A stretch of DNA of 64,000 bases from Planctomycetaceae bacterium (GCA_012729315.1 JAAYDI010000194.1:54590-118589), one strand, 5' to 3'; positions 26,901-37,600 are shown, counted from the first letter of the stretch. The notes: generated by a model not told the origin, from the sequence alone. Made by a program: numbers and translations.

Positions 26901-29563
26901 TCGGACGGGTTGCAACTGAGCACGATGATCTGCAGTCCGCGCGCGGCAGCGCGATCGAGCATGCGCTGCAGGACCGTCACGCGATCGGGATCGGAATACG
27001 CGAAGGCATCATCGAAGATGACCGGCAGGCAATCGTCGCTGTTCTCGGCCAGCACTTCGGCCATGGCCAGGCGGACGGCGGCCGCAACCTGCTCCCTGGT
27101 GCCGGCGCTCAGACTCTCGAACGAGAACGCATCGCCGCGCTGGGCGGGCGAGACGAACTCCAGGCCGGCGAAGGCATTCTGTTCCAGCCGCACATTGACA
27201 TGCGCGCCCGCTCCGAAGAGGCACTCCAGATAGCCGGCGATCTTCTCGGCGAACGGGCGGGTGAACTGATCGGCCAGCGCGCGCTGTTCCGCGAGGAACA
27301 GCTGGTGCAGGAGCTGCACGGCCTGTGCCCGTCGCTGCACGCTCGCGAGGCGGTCTTCCGCGGAACGCAGGCGGGCGGCCGCGAAATCGCACGCTTCCTG
27401 CGGATCGGCCGACCCGTCACTCCACAAAGTGTTGCTCGCCACCGCCTGCTGCGTCTTGGCGTCGTGCAGGTCCGACTCGCACTGGGCGAGGGCGCGGTCG
27501 AGTCGTGTCTTGTCACGCTCCAGCGCTGAGGGTTGCAGCGCCTCGAGCTGCTGGCGCGTCAGAGCCAGCTGCGCTTCGGCGTTTGCGCGAGCTGCCTGCA
27601 GTGCGGCCAACCGGCTGCCGCGGTCGGCATCGTCACCGTATTCGTCGACCAGCACGTGCAGTTGGACAGAGAGATCGCGCAGGTGCAGTTCCTCCTGCTG
27701 GACGTCGCGCCGCAAGTCGCGCAGCGCGCTGCTCGCCTCCTGCAGGTTCCGCGCGGCCAGGTCGCGCGCATTGCGGCCGCGCGACTCGTGCGACTCGGCC
27801 TCCCGGAGCAGTTCAGCTGTGTGCGCGACGAGCGCGCCGGCATCAGCCGCGCTGTCGGGCGGTGTGAAGTCGTGCAGCAGCGATGCGCGCTGTGTCACTT
27901 CCGCTTCCGCGGCCAGCTGGGCATTGCGCGCTGTCGCGACGTCGTTGTCGATGGTGTCCGCGCCGAGTCCTGCCAGCTCCGCGCGATCGGCCTTGAGTTC
28001 CGCCTCCAGCTGCTGGCGGCGCGCACACGCCTCCGCGGCGGCGGCGGTGGAGTCGACCCGCAGTTTGTCGAGTGCCTGCCGCAGCGCGTGGCGGGCATCC
28101 TGCAGCTGACCACGGGCCTCCGCGAGACTGCTGCCGCCCCCAGGTCTGATCTGCAGGCGGATCGATCGGCCGATCGTAATCTGGGTCTCCTCCGTCAGGA
28201 TCTCCGATTGCCCCGCGGTGAGCGTCTTGCCGCCGACGTGAACGGCGCGATCGGTCGCCAGCACGTCGATGCCGGCCGCCATGGCCTGGAGCGCCGCCTC
28301 GGCAGTCGCGCAGCGCCCTTCCTGTTTCTGGACAGACTTGAGGTCGGCCGCGCTGATGACGGGCACATCGGCCAGCGCCCGCTCGATCGCGGCCAGATGG
28401 GCGCGCACCTGCTGCACCTGGTTCAAGCGGTTGACCAGCGCGTCCCGTTCTGCCGTCTTCTGGAACAGCGCGGCATGCGCGGTGGCCAGCTCGTGACGCA
28501 AACGCGCGACACGCAGGTCGGCGACTGCCGATTGGCAGGTCTCTTCCGCTTCACGGACCTGCCGGGCGCACTCCGCTTCCCTGTGCGCGTGGGATTCCAG
28601 CTCGGTGAGCCGTGGCGCCAGCGCCACCTGGCAGCGCTGGATCTGGGCACGCATTTTCTCGATCCGCGTGTCACCCTGCGTGAGCGCCTCGTGATTGCGG
28701 ATCGCCGCCTCTGCCGCCAGCCCCTGCACCTGCTCTTCCTGTTGCAGGGCGGCCACGGCCGCCAGCTTCGCTTCGACTTCCGCCAGGTCAGCGCGCAGCT
28801 TCCCCGCCAGACGCTCGCAGTTGCGGATCGTCTTGCCGGCTTCCTGGGACGCGGTGACCGCGTGTTGGAGCCTGGACAGCGCCGCCCGTGCGCCGTCCAG
28901 CGCCTGCTGCGCGGAGTCGACCTCCTGGGTGACGCGATGGAGTTCGGAGTCGCGTCTGGGACTGCCGTTTCTGGTGAAGAGCGAATCGTATTGACGCGCG
29001 ATGTGGTCCGCCACGGCCGCGTCGAACTCCGACTGCATGACCGCCGCGCCGCCGCTGCTTTGCAGGCGGGCAAGCAGCGCGTCTTTCTGGGTCGTGGCAT
29101 GCACGGATGGGTTGTCACCGGCTTGGCCCTGCCAGACCCACAGATGCGCCCACTGCTGCGCGGCCCGGTCGCTGCCGGCGCGCCCGCCCGCCGCGACGTC
29201 GACCCCCAGGATTTCCGCCAGCCGTGTCTCCGCTTCGTCCCCTTGCCAGGCAGCACCACTGCGCGCCACGAGCTGCGATGTGCCGCTGGCCCCGCTGAAT
29301 CGTTTGACAATCCGGTACGACTCCCCCCCCGCCTCGAAACAGACCTCCACCTCCGGATGACCGGCATGCACGCGCGAGACCATGCTGCGCTGGATTTCCC
29401 CTGTGATGCGGGACTTCAGGAACAGCGCCCGGTGGACGGCTTCCACCAGCGTGCTCTTGCCCGATTCGTTGGGGCCGCCGATGAGCGTCAGGGACGGGTC
29501 CAGCTCCACCTTCAGTTCCCGGTGGATGCGATAGTTGCGGATGGTCACGGAGGTGATACGCAT
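26840..29563 (-). CDS. SbcC/YhaN-like SMC-family ATPase
   Basis: This 907-residue ABC-type ATPase is of the SMC/Rad50 group. Walker A (GGPNESGKSTL) lies near residue 30. Long coiled coils follow, and the C-terminus carries a signature-like SLSAGTREQVAAAVRLAM and Walker B VIFDDAFAYSD. The middle holds no CxxC zinc hook; instead a compact beta-rich insertion (around KTLTAGQSEILTEETQITIG) separates the coiled coils. With the phosphoesterase encoded 13 bp upstream it probably forms a Mre11/Rad50-type nuclease for DNA end processing or defence against foreign DNA. The ATG at 29563 is where homology begins. Confidence 0.85.
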   Translation of the reverse strand: MRITSVTIRNYRIHRELKVELDPSLTLIGGPNESGKSTLVEAVHRALFLKSRITGEIQRSMVSRVHAGHPEVEVCFEAGGESYRIVKRFSGASGTSQLVARSGAAWQGDEAETRLAEILGVDVAAGGRAGSDRAAQQWAHLWVWQGQAGDNPSVHATTQKDALLARLQSSGGAAVMQSEFDAAVADHIARQYDSLFTRNGSPRRDSELHRVTQEVDSAQQALDGARAALSRLQHAVTASQEAGKTIRNCERLAGKLRADLAEVEAKLAAVAALQQEEQVQGLAAEAAIRNHEALTQGDTRIEKMRAQIQRCQVALAPRLTELESHAHREAECARQVREAEETCQSAVADLRVARLRHELATAHAALFQKTAERDALVNRLNQVQQVRAHLAAIERALADVPVISAADLKSVQKQEGRCATAEAALQAMAAGIDVLATDRAVHVGGKTLTAGQSEILTEETQITIGRSIRLQIRPGGGSSLAEARGQLQDARHALRQALDKLRVDSTAAAAEACARRQQLEAELKADRAELAGLGADTIDNDVATARNAQLAAEAEVTQRASLLHDFTPPDSAADAGALVAHTAELLREAESHESRGRNARDLAARNLQEASSALRDLRRDVQQEELHLRDLSVQLHVLVDEYGDDADRGSRLAALQAARANAEAQLALTRQQLEALQPSALERDKTRLDRALAQCESDLHDAKTQQAVASNTLWSDGSADPQEACDFAAARLRSAEDRLASVQRRAQAVQLLHQLFLAEQRALADQFTRPFAEKIAGYLECLFGAGAHVNVRLEQNAFAGLEFVSPAQRGDAFSFESLSAGTREQVAAAVRLAMAEVLAENSDDCLPVIFDDAFAYSDPDRVTVLQRMLDRAAARGLQIIVLSCNPSDYVALGARSVLLREESGLPP

Positions 29564-29576
29564 CGTGCGATTCCAG

Positions 29577-30767
29577 CTACGGATGGGTGCAGGCGGCGTG
29601 CAGCTCGCGCAATGCAATCCGGGCCACAGCCGCGTCCTCGTCAGTGCCCGCACACTGAGCGACCAGGCGGGCCGCCACGCGCGCAATGAGCGGATCGGCG
29701 GTGCGGCCGGTGAGTAACTCGAGTTCCGCGTCAGCCGGCGTGACCACCGTGTGGTTGGCCAGTTTCAACCGCAGGAGCCGGGCCTGCCACGCCTCCAGCT
29801 CCTGTTCCAGCGCCGTCGTTGCTTCGATCCCCAGCGTTCCTCGCAGCTCCAGGGACAACAGGTCCGTCTGGGCGCGGCCGCTCAGCAGCCGGTGCAGCTG
29901 TTCCGTCAGCTGCGCGAGTCCCGCGTCATCCAGGAATTCGAACGCCAGCTGGAACCAGCCCAGGCGGGCCGTGCGCAGGGTGGTCACCTGCGGCCCGGCG
30001 CCGCGCGCGGCGGTTACCACCAGGACGTGACCCGGCTCGTTCGCCTCCCCTTTCGGGAACCGGTCCAGTTCCGGCGTGCCGGAGTACCAGGCTTTGGGGC
30101 TAACCTGCTTCGTGCCATGCCAATCGCCCAGCGCCACGTAGTCGAACGCCTGTTTCGGCAGTCGCGAAACGTCGATGAAGTTCGGCGCCACGCTGTCACC
30201 CGACTCTTCGTCGTCCTGTGCCGCAAACCCCTGCACGCTGCCATGCGCCAACACTATCCGCGGCTTGTCCCCGAAACGATCGAGATCCAGGCTGGCGGAA
30301 CGCAGCCACGCCAGGACGTCGTGCGACTCGTGCCGCCGCAGCAGTGGGCAGGGGAACAGCACTGCCCGCTCGAGCTCGACAGGTTCGGGCGTGAGCAGCA
30401 CCGAGAAGTTCGGCGCGAGGTGCTCACGTTCGCGCTGGAAAAAAGCCTGTTCCCAGATACTGCCCGGACCGCCATGATCGTGATTGCCCGGGATGGCGTA
30501 CACGGGAACCTGCATGGCTCCGATGGCGCTGCACGCCGCGGACACTGTCGCTTTCGTGGCGCGGGGCGAGTCAAACAGGTCGCCGGCCACCACAATGAAC
30601 TCCGCGCGCTGCGCCTGGGCTGCTTCCGAAATACGGTGGAGGACACCAATACGCTCCTGCTGGATCAGCGATCGCTTCTGTACGTCCTCCACACGGGCAA
30701 ACGGCTTCCCGAGTTGCCAGTCGGCGGTGTGCAGGAACGTCACTGCGGTATCCGTGCTGTGTGGCAT
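29577..30767 (-). CDS. SbcD/YhaO-like metallophosphoesterase (DNA repair exonuclease)
   Basis: This 396-residue calcineurin-type phosphoesterase is the probable nuclease partner of the adjacent ATPase. The metal-binding blocks are in order: FLHTADWQLGK (residue 18 is Gln where many Mre11 proteins have His), VAGDLFDSP, IPGNHDHGG, VLAHGSVQG and GDWHGTKQV. Gln in the first block occurs in some subfamilies, so activity is still plausible. The C-terminal third is a capping domain. The stop lies 13 bp before the ATPase start, a normal operon spacing for sbcD-sbcC. It is the first gene of the pair; an M55 peptidase follows 3' of it on neither transcript but upstream on the same strand. Confidence 0.85.
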   Translation of the reverse strand: MPHSTDTAVTFLHTADWQLGKPFARVEDVQKRSLIQQERIGVLHRISEAAQAQRAEFIVVAGDLFDSPRATKATVSAACSAIGAMQVPVYAIPGNHDHGGPGSIWEQAFFQREREHLAPNFSVLLTPEPVELERAVLFPCPLLRRHESHDVLAWLRSASLDLDRFGDKPRIVLAHGSVQGFAAQDDEESGDSVAPNFIDVSRLPKQAFDYVALGDWHGTKQVSPKAWYSGTPELDRFPKGEANEPGHVLVVTAARGAGPQVTTLRTARLGWFQLAFEFLDDAGLAQLTEQLHRLLSGRAQTDLLSLELRGTLGIEATTALEQELEAWQARLLRLKLANHTVVTPADAELELLTGRTADPLIARVAARLVAQCAGTDEDAAVARIALRELHAACTHP

Positions 30768-30788
30768 CCGGGGGAACTCCCACCAGGT

Positions 30789-31637
30789 TCAGAAATCTAA
30801 CAGCTGGAGTACGTCGTCGATGGTCCCCTCTTTGGTTGTCAACCGGCCCGGTTTGCCCGGTTCGTCGAAGATCAGCCACTGTTTCTTGGCCTGGATGGGA
30901 ACCGTGAGTTTGTACGGTTTGCACTTGTCGATGACCTCCATGGCGCGTTTGGCCCCGTCGTAGAGCGCCTGGTGGGTTTCTGCAAACGGATAAAGGATGG
31001 CCGCCTCGCGGGCTACTCCCTCCTTCACCGCCACGGTCACACATTCCGGACCGAAGAACTGCCTTGCCTCGCGGCACGTGGCCTCGTCGCCGCTGACCAT
31101 GATGGTGGGCACATCATAATAACCGGCAATTGCAGCGCACTGCGCCAACTCGCCCGATTCGACGCCGTTGTACCAGTACCGATTCTCGCTGCGCGAGGAC
31201 TGTGTGTGGCACAGCACACCGTCGGGCGTTCCCATCATCGCGTGCGCCGCGATCTGGACCAGGCCGGCGAACGAACCGTCCAGCCCGCCGCTGCCCCGGG
31301 GACGTGGCAGGCCTGTCAGGTACTTGGCACCGGGCTCCATCAGATGCGGCACAAAGGCCTGGGAGCCGTGTCCGTCGACGATCATGATCTCCGTCGCGCC
31401 CCCGGCGCGCAGGCCGCGCACGACGTGGCGGAGATCTTCCATCAGGTAGGCATTCGCCTGCCGGCCGAGTTCCGGATCCGGGTCGCGCGTCTGGGCAAAT
31501 TTGTAGACCCCGCTGGCTCCCTCCAGGTCAGTCATGATGAAGATCTTCTGCGCTTCCACAGCACTGGACGTCCAGCTCCAGACCGCTCCCGCGATCACCC
31601 AGCACAGGACGCGTCTGCTTGACAGGTTGCGTGACAT
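30789..31637 (-). CDS. M55 family D-aminopeptidase (DppA-like), exported
   Basis: This 282-residue protein begins with a signal peptide (VLCWVIAGAVWSWTSSAVEAQ). The mature part matches DppA-type zinc D-aminopeptidases: IMTDLEGASGV with the metal-binding Asp-x-Glu, VDGHGSQAF with His, AAHAMMGTPDGVLCHT with His, and GDEATCREA. DppA releases D-alanine from peptides, which fits recycling of cell-wall peptides, here outside the cytoplasm. Its stop codon lies 22 bp upstream of the phosphoesterase start, and transcription runs the same way, so the three minus-strand genes may form one operon. A functional link with DNA processing is not obvious. Confidence 0.85.
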   Translation of the reverse strand: MSRNLSSRRVLCWVIAGAVWSWTSSAVEAQKIFIMTDLEGASGVYKFAQTRDPDPELGRQANAYLMEDLRHVVRGLRAGGATEIMIVDGHGSQAFVPHLMEPGAKYLTGLPRPRGSGGLDGSFAGLVQIAAHAMMGTPDGVLCHTQSSRSENRYWYNGVESGELAQCAAIAGYYDVPTIMVSGDEATCREARQFFGPECVTVAVKEGVAREAAILYPFAETHQALYDGAKRAMEVIDKCKPYKLTVPIQAKKQWLIFDEPGKPGRLTTKEGTIDDVLQLLDF

Positions 31638-31892
31638 TGGCGTGGACCCTCGCTACACGTGTCTTATGATTTGCCATGGCCCTGGCAGGCCAGTATACCA
31701 GCGCTGGGGGCGGGGACGGGGACGGGGCGGCGGAGGAGATGGTGCCGCGGGACGCGGCGCGCTCAGGTGGGCCCGCCCGCGACCGCTCGTTTAGCGTCGG
31801 CGGGCGTCTTTCCTCGCCGAGCGCTGTGCGCAATAATGGCGACTCGCTGTGACGTTGATTGACCAGCAGCCTGTTGTGGGATCCTGTCGCTG

Positions 31893-33434
31893 ATGGAGAC
31901 TGCTCAACTTCAGTACCTGGATATGGCCCTGGTGGCCATCTATTTGGCCACCGTCGTCGGGGTGGGAATCTGGCTCACCCGCGGCGTGAAGACCAGCCAG
32001 GACTACTTTCTCGCTGGCAAGACGCTCCCCTGGTGGGCCGTGGGCATGTCCCTGGTGGTGTCGGACATCGGGGCCAAGGACATGATCGGTCTGGCCGCCG
32101 ACGGCTACCGGTACGGCCTGGTGATGATGAACTTCGACTTCATCGGCTGCGCGTTTCCGGTGCTGGCCGCGGCCTTCCTGTTCATGCCGTTTCTGTGGAT
32201 AGCCGGCGTTTACACTGTGCCCGAATATCTGGGCCGCCGCTACAACGGAGCCGTGCGGACCTTCTTCGCGTTGTTGTGGGCATGCTTCATGATGGGGACG
32301 GTCGGCACCATCCTGGTCAGTGCGGCGGTGATGTTCGAAGCGTTACTGGGCTGGAATTTCTGGTGGTCGGTCGGCGTCACGGCGGTGGTCGTCGGAGTCT
32401 TCACGACGACTGGCGGCCTGAAGGCGGTCGTCCTGACCGACGCCATCTCCTGTGTCGTGCTGATTGTGGGCGCTGCCCTGATCTGCATTCTGGGTCTGCA
32501 GCACGTCGGAGGCTGGGAGGGGGTGCAGACGACGGTCAGCCAGTTGGACTGGACCTCGCACCATTTGCACCTGGTGCTGCCCGCCGACCATCCGGTGTTC
32601 CCCTGGCCGGCGGTCCTGCTGGGGCTGGGCTTCGTGCTCGGGCCGGCGTACTGGATCGGCAACCAGGCGATTGTCCAGCGCACGCTGGGTGCCGGCAGCC
32701 AGAACCAGGCCCGCGCGTCGTATGTCTTCTGTGCGGTGTTGAAGCTGTTCTTTCCAGTCCTGCTGGTACTCCCCGGGCTGATCGGTCTGGCTCTGCTGCA
32801 CGAGCAGCTGGGCGATCCGAGCCAGTGGACGGAAGGAGTAGCCAATCGTGTTCTGCCGCTGCTGGTGGTGAAGTTGCTGCCCACCGGAGTGCTAGGGATT
32901 GTGGTGGGCGCCTTCCTGGCCGGGGTGGTGGCCAATCTCGACTCGTACATCAACTCGGCCAGCACGCTGGTGATCACCGATCTGTATCGTCCGCTGGTGC
33001 CGGATCGGACGGACGCGCACTACCTGCGTGCCGGGCAGGCGCTCGTGGTGGTGTTCCTGCTGGTGGGGATTGCCTTTGCCCGCATCATCCAGCCGGTGTT
33101 CGGGTCCGTGTTCGAAGCGTTCCAGACGTTCATGACGTTTTTCCAGGGTCCGCTGCTGGCGCTGCTGTTGCTGGGCATGCTGACCCGCCGCACGACGTCC
33201 TCGGGCGCCCTGGTGGGTATGTTGCTGGGTGTGGGCACGGCGGTCGCCTTGCACTCCGTACGGTTTGTACTGGGTGCGGAGTACACGGTGTCTTACCTGT
33301 GGGTTGCCTGGTGGTCCTTCGTGGCGGCCGTGACGGGGGCGGTCGTGGTGAGTCTCTTCACGCGGCCGTACGACGAAGAACGCCTGCGTGGTCTGGTCTG
33401 CTGGATCCCCACGCGCGAGGAGTCCGGATCATGA
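31893..33434 (+). CDS. Sodium:solute symporter (SSS family)
   Basis: This 513-residue integral membrane transporter has about 13 hydrophobic helices. SSS-family marks include the first-helix region GIWLTRGVKTSQDYFLAGKTLPWWAVG, WIGNQAIVQRTLGA, and GAFLAGVVANLDSYINSAST (the conserved region that contributes sodium and substrate contacts). It imports an unknown solute, sugar or organic acid, driven by sodium. It overlaps the start of a 78-residue membrane protein by four bases, so the two are translationally coupled. It is divergent from the M55 gene across 255 bp. Confidence 0.92.
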   Translation: METAQLQYLDMALVAIYLATVVGVGIWLTRGVKTSQDYFLAGKTLPWWAVGMSLVVSDIGAKDMIGLAADGYRYGLVMMNFDFIGCAFPVLAAAFLFMPFLWIAGVYTVPEYLGRRYNGAVRTFFALLWACFMMGTVGTILVSAAVMFEALLGWNFWWSVGVTAVVVGVFTTTGGLKAVVLTDAISCVVLIVGAALICILGLQHVGGWEGVQTTVSQLDWTSHHLHLVLPADHPVFPWPAVLLGLGFVLGPAYWIGNQAIVQRTLGAGSQNQARASYVFCAVLKLFFPVLLVLPGLIGLALLHEQLGDPSQWTEGVANRVLPLLVVKLLPTGVLGIVVGAFLAGVVANLDSYINSASTLVITDLYRPLVPDRTDAHYLRAGQALVVVFLLVGIAFARIIQPVFGSVFEAFQTFMTFFQGPLLALLLLGMLTRRTTSSGALVGMLLGVGTAVALHSVRFVLGAEYTVSYLWVAWWSFVAAVTGAVVVSLFTRPYDEERLRGLVCWIPTREESGS

Positions 33435-33667
33435 GTACGGCCCTGTGGTTGCTGGCGGTTACCGAGACGACGGGAGTTGGTGGCGGGCCATTCTGGGGCA
33501 AGGTAGCCTTTACGAGCGTGTTTGTCGCTCTGTTGCTCTGGCTGATACTGCTCCCCGCGCACTTGATCGACCCGACGGGTGTGCGCCGGCCGTGGTGGCG
33601 CAGCACCCGTTTCTGGGCGATCCTGGTGACGAGTGTGCAGATTGGCGTCTATGTGATCTTGGGCTGA
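33431..33667 (+). CDS. Small membrane protein coupled to the SSS symporter
   Basis: This 78-residue protein has two hydrophobic helices (SVFVALLLWLILLPAHL and FWAILVTSVQIGVYVIL) joined by a basic loop (DPTGVRRPWWRST). Its ATG overlaps the symporter stop in ATGA, a layout that usually reflects stoichiometric coupling. It is probably an accessory subunit that stabilises or regulates the symporter. I do not recognise a named family. The stop lies 13 bp from the convergent rubrerythrin stop. Confidence 0.8.
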   Translation: MSTALWLLAVTETTGVGGGPFWGKVAFTSVFVALLLWLILLPAHLIDPTGVRRPWWRSTRFWAILVTSVQIGVYVILG

Positions 33668-33680
33668 GTGGACCGGCAGA

Positions 33681-34181
33681 TCACGCGACTTCCTTGAACC
33701 GGTTCTTGGGTACACCGCAGACCGGGCATTTTTCAGGCGCTTCCCCCACGTGCGTGTGGCCGCAGACGTCACACACGTAGATGGCGGCCGGGGCGAGGTC
33801 TTTTCCGGCCTGCAGCGACTCGAGCGCCTGGCTGTAGAGTCCGTGGTGGGTCTTCTCGACGGCATTGGCGTTGCGGAACGAAGTGAGCGCCGGCTTGTTG
33901 CCTTCGGTTTCTGCCGTCTTGATGAAGGCCGGGTACATTTCCTGGAACTCGTACGCCTCGCCTTCGATCGCGGTCTGGAGGTTCTTCTGAGTATCGCCGA
34001 TGCCACCCATCACACGCAGGTGGGCGTGTGCATGGACGGTTTCCGCGGCCGCAATGGCCCGGAACAGCCGCGCGATCTGGGGATAGCCTTCCGCGTCCGC
34101 TTTGGCAGCGAAGGCCAGATATTTTTGGTTCGCCTGGCTTTCACCGGCAAAAGCAGCCTGCAGGTTGTCTTGAGTGGTCAT
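33681..34181 (-). CDS. Rubrerythrin
   Basis: This 166-residue protein is a di-iron peroxidase that protects against hydrogen peroxide in the cytoplasm. The ferritin-like domain shows the iron ligands in ESQANQKY, AAAETVHAHAH, EGEAYEFQEMYP and AVEKTHHGLY. The C-terminal rubredoxin-like domain has two CxxC pairs (CDVCGHTHVG and CPVCGVPKNRF). The length and domain order are standard. AGGAGC lies 9 bp before the ATG. It probably has its own promoter. Confidence 0.95.
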   Translation of the reverse strand: MTTQDNLQAAFAGESQANQKYLAFAAKADAEGYPQIARLFRAIAAAETVHAHAHLRVMGGIGDTQKNLQTAIEGEAYEFQEMYPAFIKTAETEGNKPALTSFRNANAVEKTHHGLYSQALESLQAGKDLAPAAIYVCDVCGHTHVGEAPEKCPVCGVPKNRFKEVA

Positions 34182-34636
34182 GGCGTGTCGCTCCTGTTAC
34201 ACGGGCAGGTGTAGTGAAGAGGAGATGACGGCAGACGACCGGCTCGCGTCGCACCGTGTCAGTCTGCCGCGCCTCAGAAATCTGGTGCCCATTGTAGGGT
34301 ACTTCGGCCGGGCCCGCCATCTGCCGGAGCGGCGACCAACGAGCACCTGGGGTACAGTTGGGAAGCGATTGACTGGTGTTGCGCCGCACGTCTGTTGGCC
34401 TAACCAAAAGGTCAATTATCCCCAGCGTTGCAGGCGGAAACGCCGCACGTGTTTCTGGAAGCGGCTGTGCCGGACTTCTTGAGGCGTTTGTCCGAGCCGC
34501 AGTATATTGGGGCTGTCGTCGCGCGGCACCGCGACAAACCAGATCAGCCCGCGCGCCACGTCCGCACATGCTGACGTGGTGCGGTTCCGCGCTACGCTCG
34601 GTACCAGCCGTCACCCACTCAACCGGACCGCAAGCC
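34182..34636. other. Divergent promoter region without a gene
   Basis: This 455 bp interval lies between the divergent rubrerythrin and GH123-like genes. I see no coding sequence. A perfect hairpin, GTCGCG at 34518-34523 with CGCGAC at 34530-34535, lies about 100 bp before the GH123-like start and could shape the leader mRNA. The GTATATTGG near 34501 could be part of a promoter, but this is weak. Confidence 0.5.
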
Positions 34637-37600
34637 ATGAACTGTCTGATCGCACCGCTGGTTGTCGCCGTCTGCCTGCACGCCGCTCCGGGGCTGGCGG
34701 ACGCGTGGCACGAAGGTTTCTGTCTGAGTAATGGCGACAGCTGGCGCAGCCGGCTGCCGATCACGGTACGCAACGACGCACAACAGGAAGCCCGCGGTGT
34801 GCCGGTAGGAGTCGAGGTTGGCCGTGCCCCACGGCAGGCGGACCTTGCAGGTGCAGGTGTCGAAGCGGTGCGCGTGTGCGACGACACCGGACTGGAGATG
34901 CTCTACAACATTGTCGGTCCCGATGGTGAGGAGATCCACGCGGGGCCCATTCCGGATGGGTGCCGGTTGATCCTGCCAGCCCAGTGCGCGGCAGGTGCTA
35001 CGGCCCGGTACTGGGTGTACTTCGACAACCCGGCGGCGTGGGGCGTTCCGGACTGGCTGCCGGCTCAGCTCGGCATCCGGAACGGCGGATTCGAGGCGGG
35101 TGATGGGGCGGTTCCCGCGGGCTGGCACAACGACACGCTGGACGCTCAGCACCGCATTGCGTGGGTGGACGTGCAGCCCCGGTCAGGCCAGCGCTGCATG
35201 CAGACGAGCGTAGATTCCGGCGCGCCGTCCACCTGGATCGCGACGCGGCAGCAGGGCCTGCTCATTACCGGCGGAGCTCGCTATGTCCTGCGCGCATGGG
35301 TCAGAGCGCAGGACGTCGTCGGCTACGCCGGCTGGTACATTCACGTGGGGAACGCGCAGAACTCCATGCTCATCGCGCCGATGCTCTCGGGCGGAGGGGG
35401 CACCTATGAGTGGCGGGAGGTGGTCGCGGAGTTCACTGCCCCCGCGGAAGCGGACCGGGCGGATGTGGGCACAGTGCTCTATGGGACGGGCACGGCGTGG
35501 TTCGACGATGTGTCGCTCGAGTGCTTGGAGCCCCCTCGCGTGTCAGCCACGGCCGGGGCCCGCGAGTCGCTCCACGTCGCGGAGGTCGGTACCGATGCAC
35601 CCTGGTACGATGACGATCCGGCGGACAGCCGTACCTGGCAGTGCCGTGTGCCCGTGCGGGTGGCCAATTACAGCGACACGCCGATGGTACCAGGCTTGAT
35701 CTCCGTCGATCTGGCCGGTGTGTTGGCACGCACTCGCGGCGGGCGGGAGCAGGTGCGCGCTGTCCTGAACGGCCAGGTGGTGCCGTCCTACCAGTTCCAG
35801 GACCTGTTGTTGATCGAGGGGGGCCTTGTGCCGCCGCGCACGCTGCAGGTCTGCTACGTGTATCTGGCCGGACCCAGCTCCCAAGCTGGTCCGGACCAGC
35901 GCGCGGCGTTGGACAACGCGCTGGATGCCGACGGTGCACTGCTCCCCCGCACCGGCGCTGCGCTCCCGGAGGCCGAGACGCTGACGCCGCAGGCCGCTGC
36001 TGCGCCGGGCTACGAGACGCTGCTCCACAGCCCCCGCAATCTGGTGCGGAATCCCAGCTTCGAACTCGGTACCGGGGTCCCCGCCGACTGGTCGGGAGGC
36101 GGCGAAGGTGAGCGCCCGGCGCAGTCCGCGATGCGTCTGGTTGAACCCGGTCTGTTCGGCGCGCTGTGCGCGCGCATCAGTATTCCGCACGATTCAGCGC
36201 CCAACTGGTTCGGCTGGCGCCAGGATGTACCGGTCGAGCCGCGCAAGTCGTATCTCTATGCCTGCTGGTTGAAGTGCGAGGAGCTGCAGGGAGGTCTGCA
36301 ACTGCACGCCCACTTCCGTAACGCTGCCGGCGCGCTGTGCGAAAAGGCCCAGATGGTCGGTGCCGGTCCGGCGATCGATGGCACGACCGACTGGTCGCTC
36401 GTGTCGGGTGTGTTCACGATGCCGGACGATGTCGCCCATTGCCAGCTCCACCTGACCATGAACTCCACCGGCACAGCGTGGCATGATGGAGCGCTATTGC
36501 TGGAGGTGACTGCTGGCCGTGTCGGTCGGCTCGAGTCGCGCACGAGTCCCGCCATCCGAGGAATCGCGATCTGGCAGGTCAACTCGGTCGTCAAGGTATT
36601 TCAGGAAGACACGCCGCCGCCGGACGCCCCGCCTGCCCGGATCAGCATGGCGCGCAACGAATTCGAACCGCTGCAGCTGGCCGTACGTTCGGATCGTGCC
36701 GTGCCGCACGTACATGTGCAGGTCGACGCGCCGCGCAGCGCGGCCGGTACCGTGCTCAATGACCTGGAGATCGGGGTCGTCGGGTATGTGCCCATCGACT
36801 ATCCCACCAACTACTACTCTACGAAAACGGCTGCATGGGTCCGCAAGTATCCGGCGTCTGCGCCGGCGTGTGACGGCTGGGCAGGCTACTGGCCTGATCC
36901 GCTGCTGCCCCGCGATACCTTCGAACTCCCGGCGGGTGTGACTCAGCCGGTATGGATTACCTTCCGAACCGCGGCCGCGGCTGCTCCCGGCGACTACATG
37001 GGTACCGTCCGGCTCACCACTGCCGACGGCGCTGAACTCGGGCGAGTCCCCTTCACGGTCCACGTGTGGGACTTCGCACTGCCCAAGGAAAACCACGTCG
37101 CAGCAGTTTACGATCTGCGTATGAGCAGCCGGTGGGATATTCCGGGCAAGTCGCCTCGGGAAGTGCGCCGCGACTTTCTGAAATTCATGGCCGAGCACCG
37201 CGTCTGCCCGGATACCATCGAACCAGCACCGGACATTCGCTACGAGAATGGCCAGGTCGTTGCCGACTTTACGGACTTCGATCAGGCGGCCGAGTACGCG
37301 CTGGACGAACTCGGGATGACGCACTTCTACACGCCCTGGTACTTCTACCTGTTCGGTTGGGGATTCCCTCCGGGGGAGAAGTTCGGAGAGAAACCGTACG
37401 AGGGAGACTATCCCTACCCGGGTGCCGACCGCAGTGTGCTGCGCCCCCAGTTCAAGCAGGCCTACCAGGCCGTCCTGAGAACGTATTGGGAGCACCTCAA
37501 GCAGCGCGGCTGGGACAAGAAGTGCGTGTTGTACATCTCAGACGAGCCGTTCTACAGCCAGCCGGATATCATCGCGCAGATGAAGGCACTGTGTCAGATG

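Noticed and set aside
27533..29689. A long open frame antisense to the SbcC-like gene
   Set aside because: The true gene has Walker motifs and a partner operon; the antisense frame has none.
31697..31740. Functional repeat in the G-rich tract near 31700
   Set aside because: It is a low-complexity GGGGAC/GGCGG run without clear periodic units.
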